Assembly (NCBI GenBank): GCA_024275215.1
Contig: JAJRZO010000065.1
Span: 1 to 8,836, forward strand
DNA length: 8,836 nucleotides
Direction of reading: 5' to 3'
From: Candidatus Zixiibacteriota bacterium
Lineage (GTDB): Bacteria; Zixibacteria; MSB-5A5; JAABVY01; JAHJOQ01
Shown here: positions 1-5,797 of the stretch, piece by piece
Numbering within the stretch: the stretch's first letter is position 1
How the letters are laid out: every line of letters starts with the position of its first letter
Notes under the pieces: generated by a model
Databases searched by the model: none
The model's input: only the letters and a program-made list of their open reading frames with translations
What the model was told of the DNA's origin: nothing
Position numbers and translations under genes: made by a program

Positions 1-465
1 CTCGTCCCGTGTTTCGTCATAGTTCGGCTGGTAGTCGACCGTGTTTTTCTTGATATCCGCCAGCATTTCCATCGCGATAGGTGTGAGACGAGCTTCGGTG
101 TAACGCATGGCGGCGGCGTTATCGCCATCGATGGAACCGAAGTTTCCCTGACCATCGACGAGCGGATACCGCATTGCGAAATCCTGCGCCATTCTGACGA
201 GTGTCGGATAGACCACCTGTTCGCCGTGCGGGTGATAGTTACCGGATGTATCACCGGCGATTTTAGCGCACTTACGATATGGTCGTCCGGGCGCGAGATT
301 CAGATCGCTCATTGCGATCAGGATTCGACGGTTCGATGGTTTCAGTCCGTCACGCACATCGGGCAGTGCCCGCGCAGTGATGACAGACATCGAGTAGTCG
401 AGATAACTCGATCTCATTTCCTCTTCGAGAGGCTGATTAAGAATATTCTGCCGATCAGTCACCAT
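1..465 (-). CDS. gyrA: DNA gyrase subunit A, N-terminal 155 residues (partial, runs off left edge)
   Basis: Encodes the breakage-reunion subunit of DNA gyrase, which with GyrB introduces negative supercoils using ATP. The reading frame is open from the ATG at 463-465 to the window edge, so only the first 155 codons are present. An AGGA Shine-Dalgarno (474-477) sits 8 nt before the start. The winged-helix domain is clear: LPDVRDGLKP (residues 34-43), GNYHPHGE (75-82), LVDGQGNFGSIDGD (102-115) and AAMRYTE with the catalytic R121-Y122 pair. Numbering matches E. coli GyrA without gaps. In the quinolone-resistance region, E. coli D82, S83 and D87 are E82, Q83 and P87 here. Other type IIA enzymes (ParC) are possible in principle, but the neighbouring gyrB and the motifs favour GyrA. 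It is separated from gyrB by a nuclease gene and repeats instead of the usual short gap. Confidence 0.97.
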   Translation of the reverse strand, partial: MVTDRQNILNQPLEEEMRSSYLDYSMSVITARALPDVRDGLKPSNRRILIAMSDLNLAPGRPYRKCAKIAGDTSGNYHPHGEQVVYPTLVRMAQDFAMRYPLVDGQGNFGSIDGDNAAAMRYTEARLTPIAMEMLADIKKNTVDYQPNYDETRDE

Positions 466-504
466 GATTTATGTCCTGATTGTTCATGTTATATTCGATT
501 CATT

Positions 505-544
505 GTCGGGTTTCTCATCTGACTTTGCTGATTCGGAACCCGAC
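505..544. repeat. Imperfect palindrome GTCGGGTT...AACCCGAC
   Basis: Perfect 8 bp arms GTCGGGTT (505-512) and AACCCGAC (537-544) enclose 24 nt, and the right arm continues as CTACT. The arms plus the CTAC tail look like a family of interspersed palindromic repeats I have seen in many bacterial genomes. That is recall, and no second full copy is present in this window. It lies 40 bp upstream of the gyrA start, so it would be transcribed into the gyrA leader. No T-run follows on the minus strand, so it is not an obvious terminator. Confidence 0.55.
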
Positions 545-574
545 CTACTCGACTTTCGCCTCATACAACCGGTA

Positions 575-602
575 CTGGATTCCTGCCTGCGCAGGAATGA
601 CG
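575..602 (+). repeat. REP-like palindromic repeat, copy A
   Basis: Reads CTGGATTCCTGCCTGC followed by GCAGGAATGACG. The 8 bp arms ATTCCTGC (579-586) and GCAGGAAT (591-598) form a hairpin with loop CTGC. The sequence is nearly identical to copy C (958-985) in the same orientation, and copy B (631-658) is the same element inverted. Head and tail (CTGG, TGACG) are shared by all three, so these are a repeat family, not chance hairpins. Copy A is a 28 bp neighbour of copy B in opposite orientation, giving a REPIN-like pair. Confidence 0.8.
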
Positions 603-630
603 ATGCTGGAACATGACGATTCATTAACAA

Positions 631-658
631 CGTCACCCCTGCGAAGGCAGGGGGCCAG
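631..658 (-). repeat. REP-like palindromic repeat, copy B (inverted)
   Basis: On the minus strand it starts CTGG, has arms CCCCTGC and GCAGGGG (plus-strand 636-642 and 647-653) around a CTTC loop, and ends TGACG. It is the same layout as copies A and C, with compensating changes in both arms (TT/AA to CC/GG) that preserve pairing. It overlaps the 3' end of the GIY-YIG gene: its TGA is that gene's stop codon, and it encodes residues 98-105. Confidence 0.8.
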
Positions 659-950
659 AGCCTTCAATCAAGTCGAAATATAAATCTCTCCATTCCGGAT
701 TCTCTTGCTCAATAAGCCTTAGTTTCCACAGTCGTTTCCACTTTTTCAACCGCTTTTCCCTTTTAATTGCCTCTTCAATATCAGCATGCTCCTCCCAATA
801 GACTAATTTCTTCACACTGTATTTGCGCGTAAATCCATCAATCAGATCATTCTTATGCTGAAATACTCTCTTTACCAGATCACTAGTTACACCTACGTAA
901 AGTGTCCCATTCTGCTTGCTTGCCATAATATACACATACGATCTTTTCAC
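633..950 (-). CDS. Small GIY-YIG endonuclease-domain protein (YhbQ/UPF0213-like)
   Basis: A 105-residue single-domain GIY-YIG protein, predicted to cut DNA with a metal ion. The core motifs are YVYIM (residues 5-9, the GIY motif with Tyr7), TLYVGVT (16-22, the YIG motif with Tyr18), Arg28 in DLVKRVFQHK, an EEAIKREKRLKKWKR helix (59-73, with the likely catalytic Glu at 60 or 65) and Asn84 in ENPEW. All expected catalytic positions appear intact. The start is a GTG at 948-950. A later ATG would remove the first catalytic motif, so GTG is preferred, although no good ribosome site precedes it. The last eight residues and the stop codon come from repeat copy B, and the start lies only 7 nt from repeat copy C. 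The gene interrupts the gyrB-gyrA pair and looks more A+T rich than the gyr genes. UPF0213 proteins have no settled function; a link to mobility is inference. Confidence 0.85.
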   Translation of the reverse strand: MKRSYVYIMASKQNGTLYVGVTSDLVKRVFQHKNDLIDGFTRKYSVKKLVYWEEHADIEEAIKREKRLKKWKRLWKLRLIEQENPEWRDLYFDLIEGSGPLPSQG

Positions 951-957
951 AGCTTGT

Positions 958-985
958 CTGGATTCCTGCCTGCACAGGAATGACG
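958..985 (+). repeat. REP-like palindromic repeat, copy C
   Basis: Same orientation as copy A and differs from it at one base (G591 becomes A974 at the equivalent position). Arms ATTCCTG (962-968) and CAGGAAT (975-981) form a 7 bp stem. It lies between the gyrB stop codon (21 nt away) and the GTG start of the nuclease gene (7 nt away), inside what should be the gyrB-gyrA message. Confidence 0.8.
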
Positions 986-1006
986 GGACCTACATTCCAT
1001 CACACG

Positions 1007-2950
1007 CTATACATCCAGATTCCTGACATACTGGGCGTTATCCTGGATAAACTGGCGGCGCGGCTCGACAATATCACCCATAAGAGTCGTGAATATCTGA
1101 TCCGCCTCGGCGGCATCCTCAAGCGTAATACGCAGCAATGTGCGTGTTTCCGGATCCATCGTGGTTCTCCAGAGCTGATCCGGATTCATCTCACCAAGAC
1201 CTTTGTATCGCTGGACATGGATATTCTGCCCTCGTCCCATTCTTTCAAGAACGCGGTCACGTTCATCATCAGAATAGGCGTAAACAGACTCTTTCCCCTT
1301 TTTCAACATATAGAGTGGCGGCTGTGCAATATAGACATGCCCCTGCACAATCAACTCCTGCAAATACCTGAAAAGAAAAGTCAGGATCAGCGTGCGAATA
1401 TGTGATCCGTCGACATCGGCATCCGTCATGATAATGATCTTGCCGTAACGAAGCTTATCAATATTGAATTCTTCCTCGCCAATGCCAGTACCCATCGCAC
1501 TGATCATAGTACGAATCTCCTGATTCGAGAGAATTTTATCCATCCGCGCTTTTTCGACATTCAGAATCTTACCGCGCAATGGCAGAATCGCCTGGAATTT
1601 GCGGTCGCGTCCCTGCTTGGCGGATCCGCCAGCGGAATCACCCTCGACAAGGAACAACTCCGTATGATCCGGGTCACGCAATGCGCAATCGGCGAGTTTG
1701 CCCGGCAATGATCCCGATTCGAGCGCAGTCTTACGGCGGGCAAGCTCCTTCGCTTTGCGCGCCGCTACCCTCGCAGATGACGCCGCCTTGCCCTTCTCAA
1801 TAATCCTCTTCGCTACGGGCGAATGTTCATCGAGGAAATATGCAAGCTCTTCGCCGACAGCCTGCTCGACAAGACCCTTAACCTCTGAATTCCCAAGTTT
1901 GGTCTTGGTCTGTCCCTCAAACTGCGGATCAGGGACCTTCACAGAGATCACAGCCGTCAGCCCCTCACGAACATCCTCACCCTGAAGTCCGCTCGTCCCA
2001 TTCTTGCCATTCTTGAACAATTTGTTCTTGTTGGCGTAGCTGTTAATTGTCCGAGTGAGAGCTGTCTTGAATCCGACGAGATGAGTCCCGCCCTCGATCG
2101 TGTTGATATTGTTCACATACGAAAAAATGTTCTCGACATAGGAATCATTATGTTGCAGCGCGAATTCCATCTCGACGCCTTCACGTGATGCGGTGAAATA
2201 GATCGGCTGCTTATACAATGGCGTTCTGTTCTGATTCAGCCACTCCACAAATGTTGCAATACCGCCCTTGTAAAAGAAGAACTCCGACTTGTCTTTCCTC
2301 GCATCCGAGATTTGTATCTTGAGCCCCTTGTTGAGGAATGCAAGTTCGCGCATTCGAGCAGCAAGAACATCATACTTGAACTCGACAGTCTGGAAAATCT
2401 CGGCATCCGGCATGAATGTCGTTTTATTACCACTTTTCTTTCTCTGACCTATCTTCTTCAGCGGCACCAGAGGAATCCCGTGTTTGTATTTCTGGTAATA
2501 GACATTGCCATCCCTGCTGACTTCGACCTCGCACCATTCGGATAGCGCGTTGACAACCGATACACCGACACCATGCAACCCGCCCGAGACTTTGTAGGAA
2601 TCATGATCGAACTTGCCGCCGGCATGGAGTTTTGTCATAACAACTTCAAGCGCGGGAATTTTCTCAGTCGGATGTTCATCGACAGGTATACCTCGACCAT
2701 CATCTTCGACAGTGACACTTCCGTTCTCATTGATTGTGACTTTGATCGAGCTGCAGTATCCGGCCATCGCCTCATCCACAGAGTTATCCACAACTTCGTA
2801 TACCAGATGATGCAACCCGCGACTACCGGTATCGCCGATATACATGGCAGGTCGCTTGCGTACCGCCTCAAGACCTTTAAGTACAGTGATTGCTTTCGCG
2901 TCGTAATTGTTCTCAACATCTGTCTTGCTGACAGCATCAGAATTTGTCAT
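1007..2950 (-). CDS. gyrB: DNA gyrase subunit B
   Basis: The ATPase and TOPRIM subunit of DNA gyrase. It is 647 residues, the usual length for the form without the extra TOPRIM insertion of enterobacteria. The GHKL ATPase shows Glu52 and Asn56 in YEVVDNSVDEA, DDGRGIP (83-89), the GGLHGVGVSVVNALS loop (123-137) and the transducer lysines in QTKTKL (347-352). The TOPRIM domain has EGDSAGG (436-442, catalytic Glu436) and DADVDGSH (510-517, metal-binding Asp510/512/514). The tail motif RYKGLGEMNPDQLW (581-594) matches GyrB. Start ATG at 2948-2950 is preceded by GAGGA (2958-2962) with a 7 nt spacer. It follows dciA by 48 bp and is probably transcribed with it. Downstream, gyrA is displaced by the nuclease and repeat block. 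ParE is the alternative, but locus and companion gyrA argue for GyrB. Confidence 0.98.
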   Translation of the reverse strand: MTNSDAVSKTDVENNYDAKAITVLKGLEAVRKRPAMYIGDTGSRGLHHLVYEVVDNSVDEAMAGYCSSIKVTINENGSVTVEDDGRGIPVDEHPTEKIPALEVVMTKLHAGGKFDHDSYKVSGGLHGVGVSVVNALSEWCEVEVSRDGNVYYQKYKHGIPLVPLKKIGQRKKSGNKTTFMPDAEIFQTVEFKYDVLAARMRELAFLNKGLKIQISDARKDKSEFFFYKGGIATFVEWLNQNRTPLYKQPIYFTASREGVEMEFALQHNDSYVENIFSYVNNINTIEGGTHLVGFKTALTRTINSYANKNKLFKNGKNGTSGLQGEDVREGLTAVISVKVPDPQFEGQTKTKLGNSEVKGLVEQAVGEELAYFLDEHSPVAKRIIEKGKAASSARVAARKAKELARRKTALESGSLPGKLADCALRDPDHTELFLVEGDSAGGSAKQGRDRKFQAILPLRGKILNVEKARMDKILSNQEIRTMISAMGTGIGEEEFNIDKLRYGKIIIMTDADVDGSHIRTLILTFLFRYLQELIVQGHVYIAQPPLYMLKKGKESVYAYSDDERDRVLERMGRGQNIHVQRYKGLGEMNPDQLWRTTMDPETRTLLRITLEDAAEADQIFTTLMGDIVEPRRQFIQDNAQYVRNLDV

Positions 2951-2998
2951 TGGATTATCCTCAGCATATTGTCAACCCTCCAGCCAAACACACAGCAT

Positions 2999-3283
2999 CT
3001 ATCGAAAGCGTATATCCCGAATAACTTTCTGCCCTATTCTCCCGTTCAGTTTGTCCAGGATATCCTGCTTCATCAGGGATAACTCCTGACTCCACAGCGA
3101 ATCCCTCACGGCGACCTTCATGATCCCCCTCTCAACGCCTACAACCTGCGTCACACGGTCGATCTCAGCCCCAACAACATCAGGCCATACTTCGGCAGCC
3201 TGTGCCTCAAGGAGTCGCTTCTCTATTCCGAGCGACTTAAGAAGATTCCGTAACGCATCGCCAATTTTCACAGGGCTGGTCAT
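2999..3283 (-). CDS. dciA: DciA-type DUF721 protein, probable replicative helicase loader/operator
   Basis: A 94-residue DUF721 protein. Family members (DciA) interact with the DnaB helicase and help load it at the origin in bacteria that lack DnaC or DnaI. The visible DUF721 pattern is a helical N-terminus (IGDALRNLLKSLGIE), the conserved Trp33 of EVWPDVVG (31-38), then V-V-V strands and Trp64 in DSLWSQEL (61-68), ending in the typical IRFR (91-94). The frame extends upstream to 3346, but the ATG at 3281-3283 is chosen because GAGGA (3291-3295) sits 7 nt before it and a promoter-like element overlaps the upstream extension. The gene stands between recF and gyrB, as in actinobacteria (Rv0004 position). 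At 94 residues it is a short form without the disordered C-terminal tail of proteobacterial DciA. Confidence 0.88.
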   Translation of the reverse strand: MTSPVKIGDALRNLLKSLGIEKRLLEAQAAEVWPDVVGAEIDRVTQVVGVERGIMKVAVRDSLWSQELSLMKQDILDKLNGRIGQKVIRDIRFR

Positions 3284-3305
3284 GTAAGAATCCTCGTAAG
3301 TTATT

Positions 3306-3334
3306 ATAATAAATGAAATTAAACATTTCGGCAA
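3306..3334 (-). promoter_or_regulatory. Putative sigma70-type promoter for dciA-gyrB
   Basis: On the minus strand TTGCCG (3329-3334) is followed after 17 nt by TATTAT (3306-3311), with an overlapping perfect TATAAT at 3303-3308. Transcription would start near 3299, giving a leader of about 16 nt that contains the GAGGA ribosome site. The -35 is only a partial match, and AT-rich DNA yields such matches by chance. Confidence 0.5.
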
Positions 3335-3368
3335 GCAAAATATCACACTATTTTAAGGATTTAACACG

Positions 3369-3397
3369 CGTAATATATTATACTCCAATATATTACG
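3369..3397. repeat. 11 bp perfect inverted repeat just after recF
   Basis: Arms CGTAATATATT (3369-3379) and AATATATTACG (3387-3397) pair perfectly around a 7 nt loop. It begins 1 nt beyond the recF stop codon. On the minus strand no run of T follows, so it is a poor intrinsic terminator. It may be an mRNA 3'-end stabiliser or a repressor-type operator upstream of the dciA promoter. Confidence 0.6.
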
Positions 3398-3398
3398 A

Positions 3399-4520
3399 TC
3401 ACGAGTTGTAAATGTTTACACGACCATCTTCTACGGTTAGTATACTTTCAAATATACTTAAGTCCCTGATATCATCTAACTTAGATGTGGTCATCATCAC
3501 TTGCGAAAGCTCTGGAAGCAGCGAAAGAAGACAATCGAGATGATTTCTGTCAAGATCAGAAAATATCTCATCCAGCAGCAGGATGGGCACCTCACCACAG
3601 TGATCTTTGATATAGATACAAAGGGCTAATTTGACAGCAAGCACGACAGTCTTGACCTGTCCCTGAGAGGCGGAATTTCTGCAATCCTGACCAAAGAGCT
3701 TGAAAACAATATCGTCCCTGTGGGGGCCATACATTGATTGACGCATGGCAAGTTCTCTGCCGCGACGCAACCTGAGCTTTTCGCTCATGCAGTCAACAGA
3801 ATATTCATCCAGCCTGGGCGAAGCCTCATAGCATATATCCAGTGCCGAATCAGATTCTGACATCTGTCGATGATATTCTCCCGCTATCTTCATAATTGCC
3901 TGAACAAACATGCCGCGTGTTGCATGTATTTCGACCGCAAGTTCGACCAGTTTTTGATCCCACACCTGAAGAAGCCCCTCACCCTCAATCGCCCCTATCG
4001 AATCATAGGCGTCTCCAAGTTCTTTCAGCAAAGCATTTCGCTGTGCTATCACTTTCTTATACTCCCATAACTGGGATATGTACCCCCGTTTAACCTGAGC
4101 AATCGAAATATCAAGAAACCGTCGTCTTACAGCAGGTGAGCCATATATCAGATCAACGTCCCCCGGACCAAATGAGACAGCGCGATATTTCTCATAGAGC
4201 GAGGCAACACGCCTTTCCATAACACCATTGATCTTAATATGTCTCTTCTCCCCTGGTCGATATGCCACTTCGACAGTAACAGGCTCATCAAATATCTCGC
4301 CCGATCCGGCAATACGAAACATATCAGTATCGTATTGTTTGATAATATCATCCGAAGCTCCCCGAAATGACTTTGCAGTGCAGAGATAGTAGATTGCTTC
4401 GAGCAGATTGGTCTTGCCCGCACCATTCAAACCAACAATCAGGTTTGAACCTTTATTAAAATGTACGACCTGATGTTCAAGATTCCTGAATCCTGTAATG
4501 TCAAGCGAATCTAAATACAA
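3399..4520 (-). CDS. recF: RecF recombination mediator, SMC-like ABC ATPase
   Basis: RecF binds gapped DNA and with RecO and RecR loads RecA for gap repair at stalled forks. The 373-residue length is usual. It has GLNGAGKTN (30-38, Walker A with Lys36), the GPHRDD motif (265-270), the ABC signature SASQGQ (283-288), Walker B ILLLDE (313-318) and the D-loop SDLD (321-324). The N-terminus YLDSLDITGFRN aligns with the typical RecF start if translation begins at the TTG at 4518-4520. In-frame sequence upstream reaches a stop at 4551-4553 with no ATG, so an unusual start is unavoidable. The ribosome site is weak (GAG, 6 nt upstream). A strong terminator lies between dnaN and this gene, so recF expression may be low or need its own promoter. 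Weak initiation fits the low RecF levels known elsewhere. Confidence 0.95.
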   Translation of the reverse strand: MYLDSLDITGFRNLEHQVVHFNKGSNLIVGLNGAGKTNLLEAIYYLCTAKSFRGASDDIIKQYDTDMFRIAGSGEIFDEPVTVEVAYRPGEKRHIKINGVMERRVASLYEKYRAVSFGPGDVDLIYGSPAVRRRFLDISIAQVKRGYISQLWEYKKVIAQRNALLKELGDAYDSIGAIEGEGLLQVWDQKLVELAVEIHATRGMFVQAIMKIAGEYHRQMSESDSALDICYEASPRLDEYSVDCMSEKLRLRRGRELAMRQSMYGPHRDDIVFKLFGQDCRNSASQGQVKTVVLAVKLALCIYIKDHCGEVPILLLDEIFSDLDRNHLDCLLSLLPELSQVMMTTSKLDDIRDLSIFESILTVEDGRVNIYNS

Positions 4521-4555
4521 TTCTATCTCAATATTCTTAGTGGTTCTGCTTTAGC

Positions 4556-4580
4556 AAAAAGCCCGCAGCATGGCGGGCTT
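4556..4580 (-). terminator. Intrinsic terminator downstream of dnaN
   Basis: On the minus strand an AAGCCCGC / GCGGGCTT stem (8 perfect bp, 6 nt loop CATGCT) runs into TTTTT. It begins about 30 nt after the dnaN stop codon and ends 36 nt before the recF start. The stem plus U-run is a classic rho-independent terminator acting on the dnaA-dnaN direction of transcription. Confidence 0.85.
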
Positions 4581-4610
4581 GATATATCCATTCACAATTA
4601 TGACATGCAA

Positions 4611-5720
4611 CTAATCAGCCAGACGCAATGGCATGATCAAACAAAGATAATCCTCAGTCCTGTCGGCAGCATAAACGATTCCAGCCGAGACAGGGGATGA
4701 AAGTTCAAAAACGACCTCATCACTCTCCATCTGTCTTAGAATCTCTTCGATATACGTCGCATTGTATCCGAGGTCCATCTTCTCATGCTTGTATTCACAT
4801 GCCAATTCTTCTTTGGCTTCCCCGCCAAGATCCACATTAGCTGCGGAAAGGATCACTTTGTTCTTACCAATTGAAAGCTTAACCTGATGGGTAAGAGAAT
4901 TCGACAGGATCGACACACGCCTGACAGCAGCCATCAGCTCATCTTTCTGAATCACAAGCCGTTTGTCGTTATCAAGTGGAATGACTTGATCGAAATTCGG
5001 ATATGGTCCTTCAAACAACTTGGACGAAATCACACTCGGTCCAACTCTGAACATGATGTTTTTATCACCAAAGACAACACCGATCTCTTTCTCATCCTCA
5101 GAGATCAGCTTATCGACAGCGTTGAGCGCTTTTGGAGGAACAATCAGATCATCGGCAATTCCACGCAGTTTCGTATTGTCAATTGCGATTTTGGCGAGTC
5201 TGTGACCATCAGTGGCAACCATAACCATCTTGTCACCTGATGTCTGCCACAGCACACCATTCAGCGCGGGACGGGATTCATCCTGAGAAACCGCAAACGA
5301 TGTCTTCCTGACCATATTCACGAAATCGTCGGCTGGAATTCGTATCTCTTTTGCCGTACTGTATTCCGGAATACGAGGAAACTCATCAGCGGGGATACCT
5401 GATATTTTGAACTCGCCAGTTTTGGTCAACAGAGTCAGCCTGTTCTTGTCGGTAGCAACAGTGATTTCAGTTTCGGGAAGTTCTCTGATAATATCTGTTA
5501 GTGTTTTAGCCGGTACTGTCAATGATCCTGGTTCATCAATCTTTGTATCAAGGACAGTTGAAATCGATATTTCCAGATTTGTCGCTGCAAACATAATTCC
5601 GCTATCACGAGCTTCAATCAGCACATTTCCCAGTATCGGCAAAGCCGATTTAGTCGGCACCGCTCCGAGAACGATATTCAGAAATTCAAACAGTTTTGAT
5701 TTTGCAATCTGGAACTTCAT
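4611..5720 (-). CDS. dnaN: DNA polymerase III beta subunit (sliding clamp)
   Basis: The ring-shaped processivity clamp that tethers polymerase III and other partners to DNA. It is 369 residues, close to the usual 366, with three repeated clamp folds. Family motifs are LPILGNVLIEA (27-37), RPALNGVLW (150-158), ATDGHRLA (169-176), FEGPYPNF (236-243) and the C-terminal IMPLRL (362-367), which forms part of the partner-binding pocket. Start ATG at 5718-5720 is preceded by AGGAG with a 6 nt spacer, a strong ribosome site. Its order after dnaA and before recF is the ancestral bacterial one. The 244 bp gap from dnaA is long and holds origin-like sequences; transcription into dnaN may start there. 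It is followed by a strong terminator. Confidence 0.98.
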   Translation of the reverse strand: MKFQIAKSKLFEFLNIVLGAVPTKSALPILGNVLIEARDSGIMFAATNLEISISTVLDTKIDEPGSLTVPAKTLTDIIRELPETEITVATDKNRLTLLTKTGEFKISGIPADEFPRIPEYSTAKEIRIPADDFVNMVRKTSFAVSQDESRPALNGVLWQTSGDKMVMVATDGHRLAKIAIDNTKLRGIADDLIVPPKALNAVDKLISEDEKEIGVVFGDKNIMFRVGPSVISSKLFEGPYPNFDQVIPLDNDKRLVIQKDELMAAVRRVSILSNSLTHQVKLSIGKNKVILSAANVDLGGEAKEELACEYKHEKMDLGYNATYIEEILRQMESDEVVFELSSPVSAGIVYAADRTEDYLCLIMPLRLAD

Positions 5721-5770
5721 CTTTGGCTCCTAAACCTACACACAGTTCTAATTACTATCTGACTTTGTAC

Positions 5771-5797
5771 TTTAATATAATATAGTAATCATAATAG
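5771..5797. other. AT-rich tract with DnaA-trio-like triplets (possible unwinding element)
   Basis: Twenty-five of 27 bases are A or T. Read away from the adjacent boxes, the plus strand gives 3'-GAT-AAT-ACT-AAT-GAT, close to the 3'-[G/A]AT repeat of DnaA-trios described in B. subtilis. It directly abuts the box pair at 5798-5815. A promoter for dnaN could use the same AT-rich DNA. Confidence 0.4.

Larger units (their letters stand above)
575..987. mobile_element. Candidate mobile unit: GIY-YIG gene bracketed by inverted palindromic repeats
   Basis: Copies B and C of the palindromic repeat face each other around the nuclease gene, with almost no spare sequence between gene and repeats. Copy A lies just outside B. 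Together they occupy a gyrB-gyrA gap that is normally short. GACCTAC occurs at 542-548 and again at 987-993, which could be a target duplication or chance. That the unit moves as a block is inference; no transposase or integrase is present. Confidence 0.35.

Noticed and set aside
226..522. Plus-strand 98-residue frame over the gyrA start
   Set aside because: It is antisense to the highly conserved gyrA coding sequence and has no family features.
480..683. Plus-strand frame containing WIPACAGMT
   Set aside because: This is the translation of repeat copy A, a well-known artefact of such repeats; no ribosome site and no domain.
575..985. CRISPR array from three similar repeats
   Set aside because: Copies differ in orientation and spacing (28 and about 300 bp) and are short palindromes with no regular spacers or cas genes.
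1007..1022. AGATTCCTGAC near the gyrB stop as a fourth repeat copy
   Set aside because: Matches only part of one arm, has no second arm, and is explained by the gyrB coding sequence.
980..1405. Plus-strand 141-residue frame opposite gyrB
   Set aside because: Antisense shadow of the conserved GyrB C-terminus; no independent support.
3284..3346. Longer dciA start giving 21 extra residues
   Set aside because: The extension lacks family similarity and overlaps the promoter-like sequence; the ATG at 3283 has a strong ribosome site.
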